The position numbers were made by a program, and so were the translations under genes. From Micromonospora sp. DSM 45708 (lineage in GTDB: Bacteria; Actinomycetota; Actinomycetes; Mycobacteriales; Micromonosporaceae), in contig NZ_CP154796.1 of NCBI RefSeq assembly GCF_039566955.1, positions 6,386,001 through 6,450,000 of the forward strand: 64,000 nucleotides of DNA, in the 5' to 3' direction. Each line of letters begins with the position of its first letter. The first letter of the stretch is position 1. Below, one piece after another: positions 34,210-43,026 of this stretch. The notes below the pieces were generated by a model, which was not told where the DNA came from, made no database searches, and saw nothing but the letters and a program-made list of their open reading frames with translations.

Positions 34210-35646
34210 GTGCTGCTGACCCTCACCACGACCCACCGCCCCGCCACCGACCTCGGCCACCTCCTCGTCAAGCACCCGGACCGCGTGCAGAGCTTCGACC
34301 TGCCCGCCGGTACCGCGCACGTGTTCTACCCGGAGGCGGACGAGACGCGGTGCACGGCGGCGCTGCTGGTCGAGGTGGACCCGCTGAAGCTGGGCGGGGC
34401 CCGGGGCCGCCGGCAGTCGACCGCGCCGGAGGGCTTCACCCTCGGGCAGTACGTCAACGACCGCCCGTACGCGGCCTCCAGCCTGCTCTCCTCGGCGCTG
34501 ACGAAGGTGTTCCGCTCGGCGCTGCGCGGCGAGTCCCGGGACCGCCCCGAGCTGGCCGCCACCGGCATCCCGCTGACCGTGCGGGTGCCGGTGCTGCGCT
34601 GCCGGGGCGGCGCCGAGCTGGCGGTACGCGTCTTCGCCCCGCTCGGCTGGGCCGTGACGGCCACTCCGGTCCCGCTCGACGAGACGTACCCGGAATGGGG
34701 TGACAGCCGCTACGTCGACCTGACGCTGACCGGGACGCTGCGGCTCGCCGACGCCCTCAACCACCTGTACGTGCTGCTGCCGGTGCTTGACGACGCCAAG
34801 CACTACTGGGTCGCGCCGGACGAGGTGGACAAGCTGCTGCGGGCCGGCTTCGGCTGGCTGGCCGACCACCCGGAGCGGGGCCTGATCACCCGCCGCTACC
34901 TGGCGCACCGCCGGGCCCTGGCCGGTGCCGCGCTGGCCCGCCTGGCGGAGCTGCGCCTCGCCGACGAGCCGCCCGCCGACGACAGCGTCGACCCGGAGAC
35001 GCCCCCGGAGACGCCCCGCGCCTCGCTGGCGACGCAGCGGCGGGCGGCGGTGCTCGCCGCGTTGCGCGACAGCGGCGCGAGCCGGGTGCTGGACCTGGGC
35101 TGCGGCGGTGGTGCGCTGCTCACCGCGCTGGCCGCCGACCGGCGGTTCACCGAGGTGGTGGGCGTCGACGTGGCCGACCGGTCGCTCGCCATGGCGGCCC
35201 GGCGGCTGCGACTGGACCGGCTGCCGGAGCGGCAGCGGGACCGCATCCACCTGTGGCAGTCGGCGCTGACCTACCGGGACGACCGGCTGCGCGGCTACGA
35301 CGCGGCGGTGCTGATGGAGGTGGTCGAGCACCTCGACCCGCCCCGGCTGCCGGCGCTGGAGGACGCGGTGTTCGGCCACGCCCGGCCCGGCACGGTGGTG
35401 GTGACCACCCCGAACGTGGAGTACAACGTCCGCTACGAGGGCCTCGGGCCGGGCCGGTTCCGGCACGCCGACCACCGGTTCGAGTGGACCCGGGCGGAGT
35501 TCACGGCCTGGGTGGCCCGGGTGGCGGCGGCGCACGGCTACACCGCCGCGATCGGCGGCGTCGGCGACGACGACCCCGAGGTGGGCACCCCGACCCAGCT
35601 TGCGATCTTCACCCGCGACGACCGGAAGGAGGAGACTAGCCGATGA
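34210..35646 (+). CDS. hen1: Bacterial Hen1, RNA 3'-terminal 2'-O-methyltransferase
   Basis: 478 residues from the GTG at 34210 (MLLTLTTTHRPATDLGHLL). The N-terminal half is the bacterial Hen1 N domain. The C-terminal half is the SAM methyltransferase: VLDLGCGGGALLTAL, VVGVDVAD, the metal-binding MEVVEHLDPPRL, TTPNVEYNVRYEGL and RHADHRFEWTRAEF. It 2'-O-methylates the 3' end at an RNA break so that the sealed junction resists recutting. The stop overlaps the pnkp start (ATGA), the usual coupled pair. Confidence 0.95.
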   Translation: MLLTLTTTHRPATDLGHLLVKHPDRVQSFDLPAGTAHVFYPEADETRCTAALLVEVDPLKLGGARGRRQSTAPEGFTLGQYVNDRPYAASSLLSSALTKVFRSALRGESRDRPELAATGIPLTVRVPVLRCRGGAELAVRVFAPLGWAVTATPVPLDETYPEWGDSRYVDLTLTGTLRLADALNHLYVLLPVLDDAKHYWVAPDEVDKLLRAGFGWLADHPERGLITRRYLAHRRALAGAALARLAELRLADEPPADDSVDPETPPETPRASLATQRRAAVLAALRDSGASRVLDLGCGGGALLTALAADRRFTEVVGVDVADRSLAMAARRLRLDRLPERQRDRIHLWQSALTYRDDRLRGYDAAVLMEVVEHLDPPRLPALEDAVFGHARPGTVVVTTPNVEYNVRYEGLGPGRFRHADHRFEWTRAEFTAWVARVAAAHGYTAAIGGVGDDDPEVGTPTQLAIFTRDDRKEETSR

Positions 35647-38159
35647 CCGTCCTGGACATTCCCGAGCTGGCGCTGGTGGCGCTGGTCGGCGTCTCCGGCG
35701 CCGGCAAGTCCACGTTCGCCCGCCGGCACTTCGCGCCCAGCCAGGTGCTCTCCTCGGACATGTTCCGTGGCCTCGTCGCCGACGACGAGAACGACCAGTC
35801 CGCGTCCGGTGACGCGTTCGACGCGCTGCACCACGTGGCCGGCATCCGGCTGCGGCGCGGACGGCTGACCGTGGTGGACGCGACGAACCTCCAGCCGCAC
35901 GCCCGCGCCGGGCTGATCCGGGTGGCCCGGGAGCACGACGTGCTGCCGGTGGCGATCGTGCTGGACGTGCCGGAGGCGGTGGCCTGGGCGCGTACCGAGG
36001 CGCGCGCCGACCGGACGCACGGCCGGCAGGTGCTCACCCGGATGCGGCGTGACCTGCGGCAGTCGTACGGGCGGCTGGCCCGGGAGGGCTTCCGCAAGGT
36101 GCACGTGCTGCACGGCGTCGAGGAGATCGACGCGGCCGAGGTCCGCTACGAGAAGCTGTTCAACGACCGGCGGGAGCTGACCGGCCCGTTCGACATCGTC
36201 GGGGACGTGCACGGCTGCCGCGCCGAGCTGGAGGCGCTGCTGTCCCGACTCGGTTACGCGCTGCGCCGCGACGACGCGGGCCGCCCGGTGGACGCGACGC
36301 ACCCCGCCGGGCGTACCGCGGTCTTCGTGGGTGACCTGGTGGACCGCGGCCCGGACTCGCCCGGCGTGCTCCGCCTGGTGATGGGCATGGTGGCGGCCGG
36401 CCACGCGATCTGCGTGCCGGGCAACCACGAGCAGAAGCTGCTGCGCAAGCTGCGCGGCCGGGACGTGCGGCTCACCCACGGGCTGGCCGAGACGATGGCG
36501 CAGCTCGCCGCGGAGCCGGCGGCCTTCGTCGCCGAGGCGGAGACGTTCATCGACGGGCTGGTCAGCCACTACGTGCTGGACGGCGGGCGGCTGGTGGTGG
36601 CGCACGCCGGCCTCAAGGAGCCTTACCACGGCCGGGCGTCCGGCCGGGTGCGGTCGTTCGCGCTCTACGGCGAGACCACCGGCGAGACCGACGAGTACGG
36701 CCTGCCGGTGCGTTACCCGTGGGCGCGCGACTACCGGGGCTCGGCGATGGTCGTCTACGGGCACACCCCGACGCCGGAGCCGGAGTGGGTCAACAACACC
36801 ATCTGCCTGGACACCGGCTGCGTGTTCGGCGGGAAGCTGACCGCGCTGCGCTACCCGGAGAAGGAACTGGTGGCGGTCCCGGCGGAACGGGAGTGGTACG
36901 CCCCGGCCCGCCCGCTGGTCCCGCCCGCCCCGGCCCGGCCGGACACCGTGCTGGATGTGGCGGACGTGACCGGTCGGCGGCACCTGACCCACGCGTACGG
37001 GTCGCTGACCGTGCCGGCCGAGAACGCCGCCGCCGCGCTGGAGGTGATGAGCCGGTACGCGCTGGACCCGGGCCGGCTGGTGTGGCTGCCGCCGACGATG
37101 GCGCCCTGCTCCACGTCGACCGTGGAGGGGTTCCTGGAGCATCCGGCGCAGGCGTTCGCCGACTACCGCGGGGCCGGCGTCGACCGGGTGGTGTGCGAGG
37201 AGAAGCACATGGGCTCGCGGGCCGTGGTGCTGGTGGAACGGGAGCCGGGCCGGTTCGGCGGTGGGGCCGTGCACACCCGTACCGGCCGGCCGTTCTTCGG
37301 GCCGCCGCTCGACGACGAACTGCTGGCCCGGGTGCGCGCGGCGGTCGACACCGCCGGTCTCTGGGCCGAACTGGACACCGACTGGCTGCTGCTCGACGCG
37401 GAGCTGCTGCCCTGGTCGGCGAAGGCGGGCGGCCTGATCCGCGAGCAGTACGCCGGGGTGGGCGCGGCCGGCCGGGCGGCGCTGCCGGCGGTGCTGGCCA
37501 CGCTGGACGCCGCCGCCGGGCGCGGGCTGCCGGTGGACGGGTTGCGGGCCCGGATGGCCGAGCGGGCGGCCGAGGTGACCGCGTACTCGGCCGCGTACCG
37601 GGCGTACGTCGGGCCGACGGACGGGCTGCGCGGCGTGACGCTGGCCCCGTTCGCGGTGCTGGCCGGTGCCGGGGCGAGCTACGCCGACCGCGACCACGGC
37701 TGGCACCTGGCGCTGGCGGACCGGCTCCGCACGGCCGACCCGGAGTTCTTCACCCCGACCCGGCGGCTGGTGGTGGAGCTGTCCGACGAGGCGGCGGTGT
37801 CGGCCGCCACCGACTGGTGGCTGGCGCTGACCGCGGCCGGCGGCGAGGGCATGGTGGTCAAGCCGTACGCCGGCCTGGCCGCCCGGTCGCCGAAGGGCTC
37901 GCTGCTCCAGCCGGGGATCAAGTGCCGCGGTCGGGAGTACCTACGGATCATCTACGGTCCCGGGTACACCGAGCCGGCGCAGCTCGCCGCGTTGCGCCGC
38001 CGTTCGCTGGGCCGCAAGCGCGGGCTGGCGCTGCGGGAGCACGGCCTGGGCCTGGCCGCCCTGGACGCGTTGGCCGAGGACGCTCCGCTCTGGCGCCGCC
38101 ACGAGCTGGTGTTCGCGATCCTGGCCTGTGAGTCGGAACCCGTCGACCCGCGCCTGTGA
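35643..38159 (+). CDS. pnkp: Polynucleotide kinase-phosphatase-ligase (Pnkp)
   Basis: 838 residues. N-terminal 5'-kinase with P-loop GVSGAGKST (~17-25) and DATNLQPHAR. Central metallophosphoesterase (2',3' phosphatase): FDIVGDVHGC (~188), GDLVDRGPDS, GNHEQK, VVAHAGL, YGHTPTPEPE. C-terminal adenylyltransferase with the nucleotidyl lysine in EEKHMGSRA (~520) and LLDAELLPWS, EGMVVKPY, GIKCRGREYLRIIYGP. It heals and seals RNA (typically toxin-cut tRNA) with Hen1. All three modules look active. Confidence 0.95.
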   Translation: MTVLDIPELALVALVGVSGAGKSTFARRHFAPSQVLSSDMFRGLVADDENDQSASGDAFDALHHVAGIRLRRGRLTVVDATNLQPHARAGLIRVAREHDVLPVAIVLDVPEAVAWARTEARADRTHGRQVLTRMRRDLRQSYGRLAREGFRKVHVLHGVEEIDAAEVRYEKLFNDRRELTGPFDIVGDVHGCRAELEALLSRLGYALRRDDAGRPVDATHPAGRTAVFVGDLVDRGPDSPGVLRLVMGMVAAGHAICVPGNHEQKLLRKLRGRDVRLTHGLAETMAQLAAEPAAFVAEAETFIDGLVSHYVLDGGRLVVAHAGLKEPYHGRASGRVRSFALYGETTGETDEYGLPVRYPWARDYRGSAMVVYGHTPTPEPEWVNNTICLDTGCVFGGKLTALRYPEKELVAVPAEREWYAPARPLVPPAPARPDTVLDVADVTGRRHLTHAYGSLTVPAENAAAALEVMSRYALDPGRLVWLPPTMAPCSTSTVEGFLEHPAQAFADYRGAGVDRVVCEEKHMGSRAVVLVEREPGRFGGGAVHTRTGRPFFGPPLDDELLARVRAAVDTAGLWAELDTDWLLLDAELLPWSAKAGGLIREQYAGVGAAGRAALPAVLATLDAAAGRGLPVDGLRARMAERAAEVTAYSAAYRAYVGPTDGLRGVTLAPFAVLAGAGASYADRDHGWHLALADRLRTADPEFFTPTRRLVVELSDEAAVSAATDWWLALTAAGGEGMVVKPYAGLAARSPKGSLLQPGIKCRGREYLRIIYGPGYTEPAQLAALRRRSLGRKRGLALREHGLGLAALDALAEDAPLWRRHELVFAILACESEPVDPRL

Positions 38160-38161
38160 CC

Positions 38162-38235
38162 CACCCTCGCTGTTTCCCGGAAAGTGTGGCTGTTCGAGCA
38201 TCGATGGGCCCTCTTTCCGGGAAACAGCAGGGGTG
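38162..38235. repeat. 23-bp inverted repeat downstream of pnkp
   Basis: Arms 38162-38184 and 38213-38235 (CTGTTTCCCGGAAAG core) pair with two mismatches over 23 bp, 28-nt loop. It starts 3 bp after the pnkp stop, so it could terminate the operon, but its arm length resembles the element upstream of hen1. Confidence 0.7.
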
Positions 38236-38273
38236 GGCCGAGGGTAGGGGGTGGGCGGGTACCCTTTGTGGCC

Positions 38274-39080
38274 GTGGACACAGCAGAGAAGACCCGGATG
38301 ATCTCCGAGAACGTGGCGTTGAATCCGCTCGACCCGAAGGACCTCATCCACACCTTCGGGATGATCGGCGTCTGGGCGATCCTGTTCGCCGAGACCGGTC
38401 TGCTGGTCGGTTTCTTCTTCCCGGGGGACTCGCTGCTCTTCCTGGCCGGGGTGGCCGCGTCCCCGGTGGCCGACGCCATCTTCGGCAGCGGCACGCGGCT
38501 CTCGCTGGCCGGGCTGATGATCGGCGGGCCGATCTGCGCGATCGCCGGCGCGCAGCTCGGGCACTGGCTCGGCGCGCGCTACGGGCGACGCATGTTCGAC
38601 AAGCCCAACTCCCGCCTGTTCAAGCGGGAGTACGTGGCGAAGGCGGAGTACTACTTCCAGAAGTTCGGCCCGGCCAAGGCCGTGGTGCTGGCCCGCTTCA
38701 TCCCGATCGTGCGGACGTTCCTGAACCCGGTGGCCGGGGTGCTCGGCATGCCGGCCCGGCAGTTCTTCGTGTGGAACGTGGTCGGCGCGGTCCTCTGGGT
38801 GGACGGCATCCTGCTGATCGGCTACCTGCTGGCCCGCCAGATCTACGACGCCATCGGCGACAAGATCGACCGGTACATCCTGCCGGTCGTCGCGCTGATC
38901 ATCCTGATCTCGGTGCTGCCGATCTTCTTCGAGTTCCTTCGCGACCGGAAGGCGCGCAAGCGCGGCGAGGCGGTGGCGGTGATCGCCGCGGCCACCGCGG
39001 CCGGCACCGTGGACGCCGTCCGGGACGCCGTCGACGGCGACGACCACCCGCACGGGCCCGGCGGCCAGCACCGCCGCTGA
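38274..39080 (+). CDS. DedA-family membrane protein
   Basis: 268 residues from the GTG at 38274 (TACCCT 8 nt upstream, leaderless-like); an ATG 8 codons in is possible. Motifs of the DedA/SNARE-associated family: FFFPGDSLLFLAG, AGAQLGHWLGARYGRR, FGPAKAVVLARFIPIVRTFLNPVAGVLGM, FFVWNVVGAVLWVDGILLIGYLLA. About five membrane segments and a charged C-tail. DedA proteins flip phospholipids or polyprenyl phosphates. It is at the Rv0364 position. Confidence 0.92.
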   Translation: MDTAEKTRMISENVALNPLDPKDLIHTFGMIGVWAILFAETGLLVGFFFPGDSLLFLAGVAASPVADAIFGSGTRLSLAGLMIGGPICAIAGAQLGHWLGARYGRRMFDKPNSRLFKREYVAKAEYYFQKFGPAKAVVLARFIPIVRTFLNPVAGVLGMPARQFFVWNVVGAVLWVDGILLIGYLLARQIYDAIGDKIDRYILPVVALIILISVLPIFFEFLRDRKARKRGEAVAVIAAATAAGTVDAVRDAVDGDDHPHGPGGQHRR

Positions 39081-39095
39081 CCGGTACGGACACGC

Positions 39096-39129
39096 CGAAG
39101 GCCGGCCCCCGGGCGGGGGCCGGCCTTCG
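39096..39129 (+). terminator. Terminator of the DedA gene
   Basis: Perfect 15-bp arms CGAAGGCCGGCCCCC / GGGGGCCGGCCTTCG with a 4-nt loop. The 180 bases from here to the ArsR gene show no gene. Confidence 0.75.
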
Positions 39130-39310
39130 CGTCTGACCTGTCGGCTCACGGGTGACACGGATGACGACAGCCGTCACCGTGCGATGGTGGCGCCACCCCT
39201 GGCACGCCACCGGTCACCCGCATCCGGGCGGAACGGCCTGCCGGGTTCGGCGCGCGTGCCATCGCGCCGGGGCCTCGGCCGGCCGGCCCGTCCGCGGACG
39301 GGCCGTGGTG

Positions 39311-39679
39311 TCAGCGAGCCTTCTTGGTGGCCCGCTTCCGCGGCGGGGTGAGCAGATCCGCGATCGTCGCGATCGCGGTCGGCACCAGCCGGTAGTACGC
39401 CCAGACCCCACGCTTCTCCCGCTCCAGCAAGCCGGCCTCGGTGAGGATACGCAGGTGGTGACTGACCGTCGGCTGCGAGAGGCCGAGCGGCGCGGTGAGG
39501 TCACACACGCACGCCTCCCCCTCGGGAGCCGACTGGATCAGGCTGAGCAGCCGCAGCCGGGCGGGGTCGGCGAGGGCCTTGAGGACCCCCGCCAGCCGCT
39601 CGGCGTCGGCGCGTTCGATCGGCTCGCCGGCAAGCGGCGAGATCTGAGGCATGGTCATTTCAGCCAACGCAGTTCCCAC
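39311..39679 (-). CDS. ArsR/SmtB-family metal-responsive repressor
   Basis: 122 residues from the GTG at 39679, which has GGAAGGA at good spacing; the ATG at 39688 sits on that SD. Winged HTH: RLAGVLKALADPARLRLLSLIQ, ACVCDLTAPLGLSQPTVSHHLRILTEAGLLEREKRGVWAYYRL. ACVCDL is the ArsR-type thiol metal site in the recognition region. The C-terminus is Lys/Arg rich. No metal transporter is next to it, so its target may be elsewhere. Confidence 0.88.
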   Translation of the reverse strand: MGTALAEMTMPQISPLAGEPIERADAERLAGVLKALADPARLRLLSLIQSAPEGEACVCDLTAPLGLSQPTVSHHLRILTEAGLLEREKRGVWAYYRLVPTAIATIADLLTPPRKRATKKAR

Positions 39680-39745
39680 GTATTCCATCCTTCCACCAGC
39701 AGCATCGATCCGCCTGCATATCAGCAGATCCGAATCGGCAAACTT

Positions 39746-40285
39746 TTAGGCCACAAGGCCGAGGTCAGCCAACGTATAGGCCGCCCGATAAGGCAGTCCG
39801 GCGGCTCGCACCGCGTCGCCGGCGCCTCGATCAACAATAACCGCCACGCCCACGACTTCCGCCCCCGCCTCACGCAACGCCTCGATGGCGGTCAACACAC
39901 TTCCGCCCGTGGTCGAGGTGTCCTCCACCGCCAGCACCCGACGCCCGGACACGTCCGGGCCCTCGATCCGACGCTGAAGGCCGTGCGCCTTGCCCGCCTT
40001 CCGGACCACGAAGGCGTCCAGCGGGCGGTCGGTGCCGGCCGAGGCGTGCAGCATCGCGACGGCCACCGGATCGGCGCCCAGGGTCAGGCCGCCGACCGCG
40101 TCGTACGCCCAGTCCGCGGTGAGGTCGCGCATCACCCGGCCGATCAGCGGGGCAGCCTGGTGATGGAGCGTGACGCGACGCAGATCGACGTACCAGTCCG
40201 CCTCACGGCCCGACGAGAGCACCACCCGACCGTGGACCACAGCCAGGTCAGTGATGAATTTACGCAGGTCGTCGTGGTCCCCCAT
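39746..40285 (-). CDS. pyrE: Orotate phosphoribosyltransferase
   Basis: 179 residues from the ATG at 40285; TACGCT lies 8 nt upstream (leaderless-like). It makes OMP from orotate and PRPP. Motifs: SSGREADWYVDLRRVTLHHQAAPLIG, GGLTLGADPVAVAML, VRKAGKAHGLQRRIEGP and PRPP loop VLAVEDTSTTGGSVLTAIEALREAGAEVVGV. Position matches Rv0382c, near clpB. Confidence 0.95.
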   Translation of the reverse strand: MGDHDDLRKFITDLAVVHGRVVLSSGREADWYVDLRRVTLHHQAAPLIGRVMRDLTADWAYDAVGGLTLGADPVAVAMLHASAGTDRPLDAFVVRKAGKAHGLQRRIEGPDVSGRRVLAVEDTSTTGGSVLTAIEALREAGAEVVGVAVIVDRGAGDAVRAAGLPYRAAYTLADLGLVA

Positions 40286-40443
40286 GGCGATAGAGCGTAC
40301 TTCCCGAGTCTGTACGCCGTCTGCGGGGCCCACCTCGGTCAGCCCTGTGGGCGACCGATGATTGGCAATGCCCGGCTACTCTGTGCGACCGTCCATCCCG
40401 GCCCGACCAGCGGATCGGGCCGGCCGGAGCGAACGCGGCGCGG

Positions 40444-41253
40444 TCACCCGCGAGCCCGGTCGACAGCTCCCCGGGTGTCCCGCCTGAAGCCGCGCAACAG
40501 GCGTTTCGGCGCGTGCCGCAGCCCGGCCACGGCCAGCTTGTACTTCCAGTCCGGCACGCTCACCAACCTGCCTTTGCGCAGGTCACGCAGCCCTTCGTCG
40601 ACGACCTGGTCGGCCCGCAGCCAGGCCCAGGCGGGCAGGCGCGACATGTCGATGCCGGTTCGCTCGTGAATGCCGGTACGGGTGTAGCCGGGACAGAGCG
40701 CCATCACGCGTACGCCGAGCGGAGCCACCGACTGCCCGATCGACTCACTGAAATTCGTCACCCACGCCTTGCTGGCGGAGTACGTCGATCCCGGCATGGG
40801 CACCCCGAACCCCGCAACCGAAGAGACATTTATCACTGCCCCATGACCTCGTTCGATCATCGGGCCCAGTGCCGCGTGGGTGAGTCGGAGCACCGCCAGC
40901 ACGTTGAGCCGGACCAACCGCGCCTCGTCCGGGACCGCCGACCTGACGAACGGGGTGTGCAGACTGATCCCGGCGTTGTTCACCAGCAGGTCCACCGGCG
41001 AGCCGGCGGTCAACCGGCGCTCGACCACCGCGCAACCGTCGTCGGTGGACAGATCGGCCGGGACCGTCTCCGCCGCGCCGCCGTGCCGGCCGGTCAGCTC
41101 GGCCGCCAGCGCGTCGAGCCGGGCGGCGTCCCGGGCCACCAGCACCAGGTCCCAGCCGTCGGCGGCGAGCCGGCGGGCGAACGCCTCGCCGATCCCCAGG
41201 CTTGCGCCGGTGACCAGGGCGCGACGGCGGACGGGTTCGGCGGCGTCGGTCAT
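40444..41253 (-). CDS. Short-chain dehydrogenase/reductase
   Basis: 269 residues. Classical SDR: RRRALVTGASLGIGEAFARRLA, NNAGIS, NVSSVAGFG (Ser), YSASKAWVTNFS (Tyr-x-x-x-Lys), then PGYTRTGIHER. Substrate unknown. The ATG overlaps the stop of the upstream membrane-protein gene (ATGA), so both are coupled. The 158 bases between it and pyrE hold no visible feature. Confidence 0.9.
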   Translation of the reverse strand: MTDAAEPVRRRALVTGASLGIGEAFARRLAADGWDLVLVARDAARLDALAAELTGRHGGAAETVPADLSTDDGCAVVERRLTAGSPVDLLVNNAGISLHTPFVRSAVPDEARLVRLNVLAVLRLTHAALGPMIERGHGAVINVSSVAGFGVPMPGSTYSASKAWVTNFSESIGQSVAPLGVRVMALCPGYTRTGIHERTGIDMSRLPAWAWLRADQVVDEGLRDLRKGRLVSVPDWKYKLAVAGLRHAPKRLLRGFRRDTRGAVDRARG

Positions 41254-42104
41254 GGACGATCCTCCGGAGGCGACGGCGGCCCAACCGGCGGAGGCTGCGA
41301 GGGCTGCGACGGCGGCCCGGCCGGCGGAGGCAGCGAGGGCTGCGAGGGCTGCGACGGCGGCCCGGCCGGCGGGGGCGGCGAGGGCTGCGGAGGCGGCGCG
41401 AACGGGGACGTGGACCGCGGCGCGGGCGGGGACGGCGGCGAGGTCAGACTGGGTGGCGGCCCCCAGGGCGTCGGCCCGGAGGCGGGCACGCCGGACACGG
41501 TCGCGCCGTAGCCGGTCGCCGGACCGGACCGTGCCGGGGCCGGACGGCGCAGGAAGGCATTGGCCGAGGGCGTCGCGAGCAGCGCGGCGACCACCAGGTA
41601 GCCGACGATCTGCGCCGCCAGCATCGCCGCGTTCACCGAGATCCACAGGTCCGGGTACGCGTCACCGACGAGGCCCAGCAGGTCGGCGGTGACCCGGTCG
41701 TCGGCGCCGAGCCGCAGCGGGGCGGCCCGCTGCCCGACCAGCGTCGCGAACCCGCAGCAGCCGCAGAGCAGCCCCAGCCCGGCGACCGTCCAGGTGGCCA
41801 CCCGCGCGCCGGGGCGACCGGCGCGCAGCCCGAGCGCGAGCCCGACCAGCAGCAGCGCGGCCAGCACGCCGAGCACGGCGGCCAGCACGGTCGAGCCGCG
41901 CAGCAGGCCGGCCATCCGGTCGACGTCGCCACCGCTCGCGTCGGTGCCCGCCGCGGCGGCCCGGAACCGGTCCACCGTGCCGCCGGCGACCACCAGGTTC
42001 GTCACCGCGTACGCCACGGCGCCGGCCGCCATCAGCAGCAGCACGGTCACCGCCGCGACGACCGCGCCCGGCCGGCGGGGCGCGGCCCGATCGGGGTACG
42101 ACAC
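41250..42104 (-). CDS. Four-helix membrane protein with a Pro-rich repeat tail
   Basis: 284 residues. Helices at ~13-35, 65-85, 95-115 and 155-178 (VVAAVTVLLLMAAGAVAYAVTNLVV; STVLAAVLGVLAALLLVGLAL; TVAGLGLLCGCCGFATLVG; NAAMLAAQIVGYLVVAALLA). The C-terminal ~100 residues are Pro-rich with tandem PPPAGPPSQPSQPS units from ~42-45-bp DNA repeats. It parallels the next gene upstream in layout (four helices, a Cys pair in the third, Pro tail), so the two look like paralogues. Role unknown. Confidence 0.7.
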   Translation of the reverse strand: MSYPDRAAPRRPGAVVAAVTVLLLMAAGAVAYAVTNLVVAGGTVDRFRAAAAGTDASGGDVDRMAGLLRGSTVLAAVLGVLAALLLVGLALGLRAGRPGARVATWTVAGLGLLCGCCGFATLVGQRAAPLRLGADDRVTADLLGLVGDAYPDLWISVNAAMLAAQIVGYLVVAALLATPSANAFLRRPAPARSGPATGYGATVSGVPASGPTPWGPPPSLTSPPSPPAPRSTSPFAPPPQPSPPPPAGPPSQPSQPSLPPPAGPPSQPSQPPPVGPPSPPEDRP

Positions 42105-42176
42105 GACAGGTCCCTCCGGTAGGCGTCGGCTTGCAACCTACTCGGAGGGACCGTCGGCGTCGCTGAAATCCTGCCG

Positions 42177-42959
42177 TCAACTTCCGGGTGGCGGCTCCGG
42201 GTCACGGCGCTCGCCCGGCTGACCGGTCGGCCCGGCCGGCGGCGGCGTGGTCGGCGGCTGGTCGGGGGTCGACGGATACGCCGGGTACGCCGGATCGCCC
42301 GACTGGCCCGACGTCGACGGGTAACCGGGGTCGCCCGACTGGCCCGGGGCCGACGGGTACGCCGGGTAGGCGCCACCCGGCACCGGCGGCTCCCAGCCCG
42401 CCTTGGGCTTGCGGAAGAACTCGTTCGACTTCGGCAGCGCCAGCAGGATCAGCGCGCCCAGCAGCGCGAGCAGCGCGACGATGCCGAGCAGCGTGCTGAC
42501 CGGGGCGAACCAGGACGGCAGCGCGTCCTCCAGCCGGCGCTGGATCTCCTGCCCGCTGGGCAGGTCGCCGCTGGCGTTGCCGCCGCCCATGGTGCCGCCG
42601 GAGACGCCGTTGAGCAGGCTGCCACCGGTGCAGCAGAACAGGATGCCGCCCACCACCCAGGTGGTGATGCGGGAGGCGTTCTTCCCCCGGTTGTTCAGCA
42701 GCGCCAGCACGACCAGACCGGCCGCCAGCAGCAGCGACAGGATCGACGTGCCGATGGTGAACGCGTACGCGATGTCGCCGGCCGACTCGGCCGAGGTGCC
42801 GGCGTACGCGTCCGTCAGCACGTCACGGATCTTGCCGATGACGGACAGCGTCACGATCAGGTTCAGCACCTGGATGGCGGCGACGAGAATGAGCAGCCAA
42901 CTGGACAGCGTCACCACACTGGGACGCGCGCGGGGCGGGGTGCCCGGAGCATCGACCAT
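42177..42959 (-). CDS. Four-helix membrane protein with a Pro/Gly/Tyr tail (paralogue of 41250-42104)
   Basis: 260 residues. Helices near 17-42, 68-90, 100-122 and 155-180 (TTWVVGGILFCCTGGSLLNG; LLGIVALLALLGALILLALP). The tail repeats GYPSTSGQSGDP. It shares the TTWVVGG..L.CC / TWTVAGLGLLCGCC block and tail type with the next gene. The two may come from one duplication. Function unknown; such tails often bind peptidoglycan-synthesis or cytoskeletal partners. Confidence 0.7.
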   Translation of the reverse strand: MVDAPGTPPRARPSVVTLSSWLLILVAAIQVLNLIVTLSVIGKIRDVLTDAYAGTSAESAGDIAYAFTIGTSILSLLLAAGLVVLALLNNRGKNASRITTWVVGGILFCCTGGSLLNGVSGGTMGGGNASGDLPSGQEIQRRLEDALPSWFAPVSTLLGIVALLALLGALILLALPKSNEFFRKPKAGWEPPVPGGAYPAYPSAPGQSGDPGYPSTSGQSGDPAYPAYPSTPDQPPTTPPPAGPTGQPGERRDPEPPPGS

Positions 42960-43026
42960 GATTCTCCCTCCCTGGATGAGATCACCACCGTAGCGATCCC
43001 GGGCCAGGTGAGCACGGCAGAAAGGC

